A DNA stretch of 39,981 nucleotides from IMG/VR virus record IMGVR_UViG_3300042373_002152, positions 1 to 39,981 of that record; one strand, written 5' to 3'. Of the stretch, positions 32,877-39,981 are shown piece by piece. Both the position numbers and the translations under genes were made by a program. Numbering within the stretch: position 1 is the first letter of the stretch; the number at the start of each line of letters is the position of its first letter. Origin of the DNA: a virus. Below the pieces are notes generated by a model, which searched no databases, was not told the origin of the DNA, and worked only from the letters and a program-made list of their open reading frames with translations.

Positions 32877-34271
32877 TTAGTAATCCATTCCGTCCATTTT
32901 TCCTTCTAGATCATTACGTAAATCGTTTTTCATGTCTAGGGAAATATTATTATAGTTATCTAAAATTGAATCAATACTTTCGCCTTCATCAAAACGACGC
33001 TCAGCATCTTCTTTATATTGAAGATATTCTTCAGATGCTTCGAGTGGAGTTTCATCTTCATCAATTACTTCTTTAGAAGCTGCTTTTTTGCCTTTGAATT
33101 TCGACATCATTTTCTCGATTTTTTTACGAGCTACTTCTAGTTTTTTAATGTCTTTTTCAAGTTCTTTTACTTTTTTCTTGTCAGTTAAGGCTTTCATGTC
33201 CTCATCCTCATCAAGTTTACCAAGTTTTGAACGTCTATGGTCAATTAAAGCGTCAATTTTATCTAATTTAGCTTGCAATACTTCGTGTTCTGCTTCTTTG
33301 TTGATGTCAGCCAAATCCTTTTCTACACTTTCTTGTAAATTTTGAGAAATTGAGTTAAGACCTTGGGCATGTCTAACATACATTTTTTCAATAGCACCTA
33401 AAGCTTCTTTATCACCTAAATGTGGTTGTTCCATTGAAAAAAGAGCATCTTCGAATGCGCCAGAATTAAATAATTCTTCGTCAATCATACTTTGAACAGC
33501 TTCACGAATTGCAAGTTCTTCAAGTGATTCACCTGCTTCTTTTCTACGCTTAAGTTCTTCTTCGCGTTTTTGCTTTAATTTAACTTTAATTTCTTCAGGT
33601 GTAAATTTTTTATCAGATTTAGTTACAGCATCTTTAACGTCTGACATAAATTTTTCTACACCTTCTTTTAAGTCACCGTAACCAGAAGATTTGTATTTAC
33701 CTTTAGCTTCTTTTGGTTCACCTAAACCAGGATGATCAGTTACATATCCTAAATCTTTAATACCAAATTGACCATTTTTTGTATAGTAAATTTGATCTTT
33801 TGCTAAGTTTTTAAATACGAGGTCTTTAAGTTCTTGCATCGTCTTATCGGCATTTTTAGGATCTTTCATTTCAGCATAGTAACCCGTCATAATTTGATCA
33901 AAGATCATATTGTCAGGATTTTTCTCGTCTGAGTAATCGAATGCTTTTTCAAGATCTTCTTCTACAGGTTTAGAAACTTTTTTCTCTTCTGCTTTAACTT
34001 TTTCATCTTCATTCTTTTTAGCTTCTGCTAAAAACGCTTCGAATGCAGTTTCGTAAGATTCTTTTTTAGGACGATCCATAATCGCAGGCATTACCGAAAT
34101 AACATTCTCAGAAATGATATTTTTAGTAGTTAAGGATGCTACTGCTTCGTCAAACGTAGCAGCGTTACGTACGATATTTGGAAATTGACGTTTTGCCTCT
34201 GTAAGGAAAACACCAACGTGTCCTTTACCTTCTTTGATTAACAAATACTGATCTTGTAATGTCTTTTTCAT
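32877..34271 (-). CDS. Putative prohead/virion protein, 464 residues, charged coiled coil
   Basis: I do not recognise a defined family. The N-terminus is compact (KTLQDQYLLIKEGKGHVGVF, LTEAKRQFPNIVRNAATFDE). The middle is Lys/Glu-rich. From about residue 330 to 400 lies a strong coiled coil (ADINKEAEHEVLQAKLDKID, then KKVKELEKDIKKLEVARKKI). The acidic end is DMKNDLRNDLEGKMDGMDY. It sits between portal-side genes and the protease, where T4 has small core genes 67 and 68, so an internal head or core protein is the best inference. Its start overlaps the previous stop (TAATG), and the next gene begins one base after its end. Confidence 0.6.
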   Translation of the reverse strand: MKKTLQDQYLLIKEGKGHVGVFLTEAKRQFPNIVRNAATFDEAVASLTTKNIISENVISVMPAIMDRPKKESYETAFEAFLAEAKKNEDEKVKAEEKKVSKPVEEDLEKAFDYSDEKNPDNMIFDQIMTGYYAEMKDPKNADKTMQELKDLVFKNLAKDQIYYTKNGQFGIKDLGYVTDHPGLGEPKEAKGKYKSSGYGDLKEGVEKFMSDVKDAVTKSDKKFTPEEIKVKLKQKREEELKRRKEAGESLEELAIREAVQSMIDEELFNSGAFEDALFSMEQPHLGDKEALGAIEKMYVRHAQGLNSISQNLQESVEKDLADINKEAEHEVLQAKLDKIDALIDHRRSKLGKLDEDEDMKALTDKKKVKELEKDIKKLEVARKKIEKMMSKFKGKKAASKEVIDEDETPLEASEEYLQYKEDAERRFDEGESIDSILDNYNNISLDMKNDLRNDLEGKMDGMDY

Positions 34272-34774
34272 TATTGTTCTGATAAGAGTTGTTTTATTTC
34301 TTTTAAATAGCTTAAAACTATTTCGATTGGTTTATTGATATCATATGAACCAGCGTTTCCACCATATAATTCAATTGTTTCATTTTTAGCATTTGAAACA
34401 AGTGGTTGTATTTCGTTTAATAATTTTTCGATTTCATCTAACGAAGCAATACGTCTTTTTTGAACGTCATTCATTTCGTTTAATGTATCATCTTCCCAAA
34501 GTTGTTTAACTTCTAAACCAGATCCTTTAATTTTTTTAGGTACTAGTTTATATTTAAATTGCTTTACATAAGCATTGTCTTTAACACCTTCTGCTCCAGC
34601 ACTTGGACCCATACCTAAAGTAGCTCCAGGACCTTCTTCAATACTTTTAGTTTTTTTAAATGCTTTTGGAGTAGCATAATTCATTCCTTGACCAGCAGAA
34701 AATGAAGCACCACCCATTCCGGTAGCACTCATTTCTTTGAGTCGTTTGCGAATTATTTCTTTAAGTTTATCCAT
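34271..34774 (-). CDS. Putative prohead-region protein, 167 residues
   Basis: The sequence has three parts. A basic amphipathic helix MDKLKEIIRKRLKE is followed by a flexible stretch MSATGMGGASFSAGQGMNYA (15-34) and a GPGATLGMGPSAGAEG region. The C-terminal half is helical (RRIASLDEIEKLLNEIQPLV, KPIEIVLSYLKEIKQLLSEQ). The ATG overlaps the upstream gene by 8 bases and its stop overlaps the next ATG (TAATG), so the block is translationally coupled. I recall the MSATGxGGASFxxGxG motif in other T4-like phages near the portal, without an assigned function. An internal head or core-assembly role is inferred from position. Confidence 0.6.
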   Translation of the reverse strand: MDKLKEIIRKRLKEMSATGMGGASFSAGQGMNYATPKAFKKTKSIEEGPGATLGMGPSAGAEGVKDNAYVKQFKYKLVPKKIKGSGLEVKQLWEDDTLNEMNDVQKRRIASLDEIEKLLNEIQPLVSNAKNETIELYGGNAGSYDINKPIEIVLSYLKEIKQLLSEQ

Positions 34775-35624
34775 TTACAGTTTCCAATTCATTGATTAAA
34801 TCATAGTACTGCAACAAGTCAACTAGATCATTATCAGTAATTTTAGCGTTTTTAGCTGGTACCTGGATAATGTTGATGATTTCGTTGATTTTAATTTTGG
34901 TTGTTTCGCTTTTGGTTTTAGAGTTCAATTTAGATAACTCTTCTTTAATTTCTACAACTTTTGTTGTATAAAAATCTTTTAAGCGAGATGTATTATCAAC
35001 AGATGTGATAAATTCTTTAAGGATTTCTTTTTGACGTGGGTGAAGATCGTCGTATTTTGTATTGAAATTTTCCAATACCATTTTATACGCTAATAAACGA
35101 ACATCTTTGTCAGCATGTTCAAATTCATTCATTACTTCGTCACGAACTTTACCTACTTTAACTTGAGCAGCTGTTAAATGCTCTAAAATAGTTACCTTAT
35201 TATTGATTGCTTGTTCAGGATCAGTATTTTGGTTAGCATTTGCCATTTCTACTAATGTATAAAACGCAGCAAATACTTTATAGTTAGGTAACTTGTGGTT
35301 AAAGAATTCGTTTAGGTCATAGTGTTTTTGAATTTCACTAATCAAGTTATATTTTTGACGTTTGATTGCTCCTCTATTTAATGTTTTAGAAGAATCAATT
35401 AGTGTGCTAACTACTAAGTTTGCTTTACCTTCAGTCAATGAAGTTTTTTTCAACAAAGTTTCGTATAACTTGTACTCACGACCCAATTCCGATTTAACGA
35501 AATATTTTTTCAGTATATCTTTTGCCGGGGAATCCTTACCGTCCAGTGTATCGGTAGTGATCTGTCGAACTAAAAGTTCAAAGAGGATACCCGTGTTTTT
35601 ATACTTTGAATGTTTGACTTGCAT
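34767..35624 (-). CDS. Putative prohead-region protein, 285 residues
   Basis: The protein is mostly helical and charged. The motif KYKNTGILFELLVRQITTDT (7-26) opens it; I have seen this motif in proteins of T4-like marine phages downstream of the portal gene, with no function assigned. Further segments are LIDSSKTLNRGAIKRQKYNL, FFNHKLPNYKVFAAFYTLVE, RLLAYKMVLENFNTKYDDLH and a helix VEIKEELSKLNSK. It has no signal peptide or membrane segment. It follows the portal gene by 39 bases with an ATATTTATAAATA element, and overlaps the next gene by 8 bases. A role in prohead core assembly or portal binding is an inference from position. Confidence 0.6.
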   Translation of the reverse strand: MQVKHSKYKNTGILFELLVRQITTDTLDGKDSPAKDILKKYFVKSELGREYKLYETLLKKTSLTEGKANLVVSTLIDSSKTLNRGAIKRQKYNLISEIQKHYDLNEFFNHKLPNYKVFAAFYTLVEMANANQNTDPEQAINNKVTILEHLTAAQVKVGKVRDEVMNEFEHADKDVRLLAYKMVLENFNTKYDDLHPRQKEILKEFITSVDNTSRLKDFYTTKVVEIKEELSKLNSKTKSETTKIKINEIINIIQVPAKNAKITDNDLVDLLQYYDLINELETVNG

Positions 35625-35644
35625 TCTGTAATATTTGTTTATTT

Positions 35645-35652
35645 ATAAATAT
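35645..35652 (-). promoter_or_regulatory. ATATTTATAAATA late-promoter-like element
   Basis: Gene-sense TATATATTTATAAATAAAC in the 39-base gap after the portal gene contains TATAAATA. It is 20 bases from the ATG at 35624 and would drive the prohead-region block through the protease. Confidence 0.5.
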
Positions 35653-35663
35653 ATAAGATTTCC

Positions 35664-37562
35664 TTACTCTCGTATCTGTGACTCATCCAATAGTGAATTT
35701 CCTCTAATATCTGATTCAAAAATCATCTGTTTGTGCTGGTTTTTGATGTCATTGAACATTCTTTTATTTGGATTTGGTTTTCCTTTGGTTTCAAGTGCTA
35801 ATGGACTGTTGCCTTTGAATTGAGGTCTGATAGAATTTGATTCGTCTCCATCTTTTTTAATACCATCTGATCCGATTCTGTCTTTTCCAAGTGCATTATC
35901 TTGTGTATTTTTATCAGTTACTTTTTCTTCAGGGCGACCTAAATCAGCATCTTCATCATATCCTAAAGGTACGTTAGTTGCTTCATATCTACCTCTACCA
36001 TATAAAGAAGCTAGATCGTGTGGGGTACCGTAAGATTTACCTGTTTCTAATGGATCGTTACCTTCGTTTTCAATTTGAGCAATACGGAATTTACGTTTAG
36101 CATCTTGTAAAAGCAAGTCTCTATATTCATCATATTGATCTTCACTCAAATGGAATAAGTTTTCATAAATCCAGTCAGTAGGTAGGATCTTATTTTCCAT
36201 CATTTGAGTAGCTAGATCAACTTTTTCTTTCATTAATGCTATACGTTCTTGATCATAAATGATAGATGGTGTAGTTAATGATAATTCAAAGTTTGTCATG
36301 CTTTCGTCACGATATCCTTGAGAGTATAGGTGAACCAAAGCAATTTTAGTCAACTCAGATACTACAATACGTTGAATACGCTCAATAGTGCGCGCAAAAC
36401 GAATATCTTCAGCAGCCAACGTAGCTTTACCTGTTAAATCTTTTTCATAACCCATAAACGCTTTAGGCACCTTAAGGGCAGCAAATAATTTATCACGTAA
36501 ATAGGTAACGTCTTCAATACCTTGCCATTGCAAACCTGCTAAATTATCGATTTTAGTTGCTTGATCATTTCCACGTACTGGGATATAGAAGTCTTCAAGT
36601 AAGTTTTGCATGTTGTACTTCAAGTTATAATCACCAGTTTGTTGATCAATGTATGGAGTACGTTTCATTTTGGAAATTGTCTTCTGCATGAAGTTTTCTA
36701 CCTCAGCAGGTGCAATATTTCCAACGTTGATATAGAAAATACGTTTTTCAGGTGCGCGAACGATACGGTGAATTAACATCGCATCTTCCATCATAATATA
36801 TTGCTTAAACAATTTACGAGCAGGCTCTAGATATGATCTACCATAAGGTAAAAAGTTAGTATCCGTTAATAAACGGAAGTGAGCCATTTCATAATTGTCA
36901 AAATAAATTGAATTAGCTTGACCACCAGAGTTTGGTACATTATAGTAACCATAATCAGAAGGAGATGAAATACCATCAGGATCAAAACGGAAACGAACTG
37001 AGTTTGGATGGTCTTTATCGTATCCATCTTGTCTTTCAATGTGGAATGCGTTATAAGGGATTACATTGTACACACCAAATTTTTCAGCAATTTCTAGTTT
37101 TAAGAAGAAATCACCATATTTCAACATATTGCGAATCCAAGGCCATAGGTTAAATTCTACATTTAATACATCGTAAAATAAATTATATAGAATTTTTTGT
37201 ACATCCTCATCCGAACTACGAATTTGTAATACTTCACCCATGTCATTACGTAAAGTACTTTCATCAGCTAAGATATCTAAGGCAGAAGCAATGATAGCAT
37301 CTGTATCCATTGAATCGTATTCGGAATAAAGTGTGGGGCGTAAAGTTTGGTAATTAAAGCTACTTTGATATCCATAAATTGAAGTATGAGAGTTGGTATA
37401 GATACGATTAAATCTATCTACTAACGCATTAGTTTCATATTCACCAGAAATTTGGATCTTATTGATATCAAATACCTTTAAAGTATTATCTCCTTCATTA
37501 CGGATAATAACATCAGTTGAAAATAATCGTTGTAATCTACTAAATAGTCCTGTATTTGCCAT
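35664..37562 (-). CDS. 20: Portal protein (gp20-type)
   Basis: This 632-residue protein is a T4 gp20-type portal. YDSMDTDAIIASALDILADE (82-101) is the conserved early helix region. HRIVRAPEKRIFYINVGNIA (265-284) closely matches T4 gp20 (RITRAPERRVFYIDVGN). GNDQATKIDNLAGLQWQGIE followed by DVTYLRDKLFAALKVPKAFM forms the tunnel-loop/wing part, and KATLAAEDIRFARTIERIQR the following helix. The last 120 or so residues are hydrophilic and low in predicted order (EKVTDKNTQDNALGKDRIGS), making it about 100 residues longer than T4 gp20. It is the head-tail connector and DNA channel. It follows terminase by 8 bases and is probably co-transcribed with it. Confidence 0.94.
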   Translation of the reverse strand: MANTGLFSRLQRLFSTDVIIRNEGDNTLKVFDINKIQISGEYETNALVDRFNRIYTNSHTSIYGYQSSFNYQTLRPTLYSEYDSMDTDAIIASALDILADESTLRNDMGEVLQIRSSDEDVQKILYNLFYDVLNVEFNLWPWIRNMLKYGDFFLKLEIAEKFGVYNVIPYNAFHIERQDGYDKDHPNSVRFRFDPDGISSPSDYGYYNVPNSGGQANSIYFDNYEMAHFRLLTDTNFLPYGRSYLEPARKLFKQYIMMEDAMLIHRIVRAPEKRIFYINVGNIAPAEVENFMQKTISKMKRTPYIDQQTGDYNLKYNMQNLLEDFYIPVRGNDQATKIDNLAGLQWQGIEDVTYLRDKLFAALKVPKAFMGYEKDLTGKATLAAEDIRFARTIERIQRIVVSELTKIALVHLYSQGYRDESMTNFELSLTTPSIIYDQERIALMKEKVDLATQMMENKILPTDWIYENLFHLSEDQYDEYRDLLLQDAKRKFRIAQIENEGNDPLETGKSYGTPHDLASLYGRGRYEATNVPLGYDEDADLGRPEEKVTDKNTQDNALGKDRIGSDGIKKDGDESNSIRPQFKGNSPLALETKGKPNPNKRMFNDIKNQHKQMIFESDIRGNSLLDESQIRE

Positions 37563-37570
37563 ATTCTATT

Positions 37571-39172
37571 TTATAAAAGCCAAGAAATATCTTCTTTGCC
37601 ATTTGAGTAAGGGTTGTCAATTTGATATGGGTTATTGTTATACTTATCAGCGTAACTTGGCCCATTGGAATAACCTCCAGCATATGCAGTTTTGGAATTC
37701 CCAATCCCGTTCAACATGCTTTTAGTCATTTCCATATTACTTGTTCTTAATTTAAATGCGGTTTCGCGTAAGTAACATCCAATACAAAATGCCATTACTA
37801 AGTCATCATTGTACCCTCCTTGTGCTTCTGCTCTGCCGTTTCTCCATATAAATACTTTCATTTCCTCTAATAGGCGAATAGATCTAAAAACAACTCCTTT
37901 ATCCATAACAGCTTCTTGGAATTTACCAATTGCAATTGGACGAGTTGTATTTGACATTGTAAAGCCCGGAGTCATTTTACTATGATCCATGTAAGGATCA
38001 AAGAAAGAATCTACATTATTTGCCCCACCTTTTGGTGAGTAATAGAAATTTTGATAACCTCTATCTAAAATGGTCTGTACAGTTGACCAGCCTACACTTT
38101 GATTTTCGACAGCTAGTAGAGCATTATTATATTCCGTTGCAATGCTAGCTAATAGATGTCCATAATCCTTAGTATTGATTTGTCCCTTATATTCACCTAC
38201 CTGAGTGAATGTTTCAACATCAAAGATGTGAAACGCCGAATAATCCTTGCCATCGCCACGCGCTACATCAGCTACGATCAGATAACTCCTCGAATAATCC
38301 GCTGGTTCCCAAATCCATAGGTTTTGATCTACACCACGTTTTTCTAGAGGTTCTTTTACGTGAAATTGCTCGTAAAAAGAAATGTCTTCTGGTTGAAAGA
38401 CTGTGTCACCAGATGTTGTAAAGTCACAGTCACATTCTTGGGCTGCCATACGAATGCCCAAATCTTTATCTTGTTGATCTCTCCAAGATTGATCTCGTTC
38501 AGGATGTACTTCCCAAGGTAATCTAATAGGCAAGAAACTATTCTCACCCATTTCAGCGGAAACCCATGTTTGATGAAACCAGTTACCTGTACCATAAGGT
38601 GTAGATAATGCAATACATCCACCACCCGTAGCTAAGGTTTGTTGAGCTGAAGCCCATATCTCACCAATATTGTGAATAAAGGCTGCCTCATCTATAATCA
38701 ACAAAGAAACGGCTTCTGATCGACCTGCATCTGCTGATGCTCCAACTGCTTTAACTTGGGATCCATTTGGTAATCGGAGAGTTAATTTATTGGCTTCATC
38801 AGGTTTACTTGCAAATTTAAGCCATGAAGGTAAACTTTCGTACATAAACTTAACTTTGGTAACCATGTTTTTAGCGGTTTCCTGTTTAGTTGCAATACAT
38901 AGTACGTTTTTGTCTTCATGAAATAACATTAACCAAAGTGAATAACCTGCGGATAATGTTGAGATACCTAACTGACGAGATTTAAGTACAATTGAATATG
39001 GATTCTCTTGGAATAGAGTAAGTACTTTTTCTTGAAATGGGTATAAGTTAAACTGAATACGTCCGCGTTTTGGATGTTGGATGTAGCAGTATTTTTTCAT
39101 AAAGTAAGCCGGTGATTGGGCACACTTTATATACTCCTCGCGGACAACTTGTTTAATGCTTTTTTCTTCCAT
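37571..39172 (-). CDS. 17: Terminase large subunit (gp17-type)
   Basis: The 533-residue packaging motor has both enzymatic halves. The ATPase has Walker A SRQLGIST (65-72) of the T4 gp17 type, Walker B SLLIIDEAAF (156-165) with the catalytic Glu162, and coupling motif LSTPYGTGNW (189-198). The nuclease half has IVADVARGDGKDYSAFHIFD (299-318; Asp302), LAVENQSVG (353-361; Glu356) and YNDDLVMAF (454-462; Asp456/457). All expected acidic residues are present, so it should be active. The ATG overlaps the stop of the upstream membrane protein gene (TAATG). No small terminase subunit is recognisable next to it. Confidence 0.96.
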   Translation of the reverse strand: MEEKSIKQVVREEYIKCAQSPAYFMKKYCYIQHPKRGRIQFNLYPFQEKVLTLFQENPYSIVLKSRQLGISTLSAGYSLWLMLFHEDKNVLCIATKQETAKNMVTKVKFMYESLPSWLKFASKPDEANKLTLRLPNGSQVKAVGASADAGRSEAVSLLIIDEAAFIHNIGEIWASAQQTLATGGGCIALSTPYGTGNWFHQTWVSAEMGENSFLPIRLPWEVHPERDQSWRDQQDKDLGIRMAAQECDCDFTTSGDTVFQPEDISFYEQFHVKEPLEKRGVDQNLWIWEPADYSRSYLIVADVARGDGKDYSAFHIFDVETFTQVGEYKGQINTKDYGHLLASIATEYNNALLAVENQSVGWSTVQTILDRGYQNFYYSPKGGANNVDSFFDPYMDHSKMTPGFTMSNTTRPIAIGKFQEAVMDKGVVFRSIRLLEEMKVFIWRNGRAEAQGGYNDDLVMAFCIGCYLRETAFKLRTSNMEMTKSMLNGIGNSKTAYAGGYSNGPSYADKYNNNPYQIDNPYSNGKEDISWLL

Positions 39173-39600
39173 TATTTAACTGCCACCAATGTAAGAATAA
39201 TAAGTACGGAAGACACGAATCCTCCGCCTAACCATTTAATTCCTCTTTTAAGGTTAGTATTTTTACGGGTAAGGTCAGTTACGTCTTTTTCAAGACCTTT
39301 GATTACTTCATCTTGTACAGCCATAGCTTTTTCATATGTAGCTGTTTGCTCAAGATAATTTTTTTCTTTGGAAATGTAAATATTGATTGTGCTATCTTTG
39401 GCGTCAATTTTTTCATTTAACTGCCATACCATTTTGTTTACAACTTTTAACTCAGCAATAGCCGAATCACCTCGTGTAAGGTCGATTGCAATTGCTCGTG
39501 CTTTATCGTGTGAAAAACAAATTTTATCTGTAACGGTCTGAGAAAAACTGATCGAGCTCAGTATTAGAAGCACTAGTAAGATCTTTAATTTTGTTGCCAT
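39172..39600 (-). CDS. Membrane-anchored coiled-coil protein, possible spanin component
   Basis: The protein has 142 residues. Residues 1-20 (MATKLKILLVLLILSSISFS) are a signal peptide with probable cleavage before Gln21, the SFSQ form frequent in Flavobacteriia. Residues 45-118 are predicted coiled coil (VVNKMVWQLNEKIDAKDSTI, VQDEVIKGLEKDVTDLTRKN). Residues 121-141 (IKWLGGGFVSSVLIILTLVA) form a C-terminal membrane anchor. There is no lipobox, so it is not a standard outer-membrane spanin. Its first 77 bases overlap the end of the upstream coiled-coil membrane gene in another frame, an architecture typical of Rz/Rz1 pairs. Lysis function is plausible but unproven; a virion or tail role is the alternative. 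Confidence 0.6.
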   Translation of the reverse strand: MATKLKILLVLLILSSISFSQTVTDKICFSHDKARAIAIDLTRGDSAIAELKVVNKMVWQLNEKIDAKDSTINIYISKEKNYLEQTATYEKAMAVQDEVIKGLEKDVTDLTRKNTNLKRGIKWLGGGFVSSVLIILTLVAVK

Positions 39601-39886
39601 AATAGGTGCGTGTTGTTTGTAGCTCTTTTTCTGTATGTTTAATTTCTATATTCAATGAATCAACAATGTGATTTTGTTGATCTAATTGTTTATTTAATGC
39701 TTGTTGGCCAAACTTTAACAATTCAATACGGTTTTTTAAACGTTCAATTTCTTGTTTTTGTTTGTCGTATTTGTTTGTTTGTGGAGGTGTTGGTTTACAT
39801 TTAACTAAAAATACGAGTAACAATAAAAGTATCCCACCTATGATAAGATGGGATAACTTTAGTTGAAATGTTTTATTTAGTATCAT
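39524..39886 (-). CDS. Single-pass membrane coiled-coil protein, possible i-spanin
   Basis: This 120-residue protein has an N-terminal transmembrane segment (HLIIGGILLLLLVFLVKC, about 13-30), a short Pro-rich stretch (KPTPPQTNKYD), then a coiled coil from about 42 to 100 (QKQEIERLKNRIELLKFGQQ, ALNKQLDQQNHIVDSLNIEI). This is the topology of an inner-membrane spanin (Rz type), and its 3' end overlaps another membrane gene. Its ATG overlaps the stop of the upstream gene as ATGA. The cysteine after the membrane segment lacks a lipobox context (LVKC). The lysis role is an inference from topology and overlap only; no holin or endolysin is visible in this window. Confidence 0.6.
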   Translation of the reverse strand: MILNKTFQLKLSHLIIGGILLLLLVFLVKCKPTPPQTNKYDKQKQEIERLKNRIELLKFGQQALNKQLDQQNHIVDSLNIEIKHTEKELQTTRTYYGNKIKDLTSASNTELDQFFSDRYR

Positions 39887-39981
39887 GCTTCTACTTCTCG
39901 ACCAGCAGCACGTTTCAAATCATCCATCATTGTTTTAGGGAATTTGAATTTGTCTTTTGCTAGTTTTAAAATACCTTCAAT
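39883..39981 (-). CDS. C-terminal 32 residues of an unidentified gene
   Basis: An open frame enters from the right edge and ends in TGA at 39883-39885, overlapping the next ATG by four bases (ATGA). The visible end is ILKLAKDKFKFPKTMMDDLK followed by RAAGREVEA. It is a helical, basic C-terminus. The tight overlap makes it part of the same transcript as the membrane pair and terminase. Too little is present to name it; a small terminase subunit would be a position-based guess. Confidence 0.6.
   Translation of the reverse strand: MEGILKLAKDKFKFPKTMMDDLKRAAGREVEA

Noticed and set aside
39172-39600. Small terminase subunit (gp16) by position next to the large subunit
   Set aside because: The protein has a signal peptide and a C-terminal membrane anchor, which does not fit a cytoplasmic DNA-binding packaging protein.

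Overview
The window is a structural-gene segment of an AT-rich, T4-like tailed phage (contractile-tail myovirus type). Every gene I can support lies on the minus strand, so transcription runs from high to low coordinates. The diagnostic T4-type set is a large terminase with ATPase and nuclease motifs, a gp20-type portal, a gp21-type prohead protease, a gp22-type acidic scaffold and a gp23-type major capsid protein. A Bacteroidota (probably flavobacterial) host is an inference. It rests on the very high AT content, mostly A-rich leaders with few Shine-Dalgarno sequences, hundreds of residues of GIGTT-type fibre repeats of the kind common in Bacteroidota proteins, and a signal peptide ending in SFSQ near the right edge. 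No rRNA, tRNA, CRISPR array, integrase or insertion sequence was seen.

Layout in transcription order. The right edge (39981-39172) holds the tail of an unidentified gene and two overlapping small membrane/coiled-coil genes that look like a spanin pair. Then come terminase (39172-37571) and portal (37562-35664), followed by three unassigned prohead-region genes (35624-32877). Next are the prohead protease (32875-32243) with a strong terminator, then the scaffold and major capsid genes (32055-29041) with another terminator. phoH (28955-28257) and an unknown 162-residue gene follow. A trimeric fibre with YadA-head-like SHAEG repeats (27725-25581) ends at a third terminator. Three genes placed as neck and tail-completion proteins (gp13, gp14, gp15-like; 25507-22495) come next, with a 47-codon basic gene after them. 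From 22332 to the left edge the window is almost entirely adhesion proteins.

The adhesion region contains a second SHAEG fibre, two small TGS-rich fibre proteins, and a 2066-residue GIGTT-repeat fibre ending in an S74 self-cleaving chaperone. It continues with a 1798-residue GIGTT-repeat fibre with a different C-terminal domain, a fibrinogen-like lectin, two tandem CBM/LamG-type lectin proteins, and a third giant GIGTT fibre that runs off the left edge. Small proteins of unknown function sit between them. At least 22 kb is therefore given to surface recognition.

Regulation: the octamer ATAAATAT on the plus strand (ATATTTAT in the gene sense) sits in nearly every intergenic gap that could start a transcript and is nearly absent elsewhere. 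It resembles the T4 late-promoter core and probably marks late promoters. Genes without it are tightly packed or overlap by 1-8 bases and are probably co-transcribed and translationally coupled. No gap exceeds 300 bases; the largest (32056-32242) holds a terminator, two hairpins and a promoter-like sequence.
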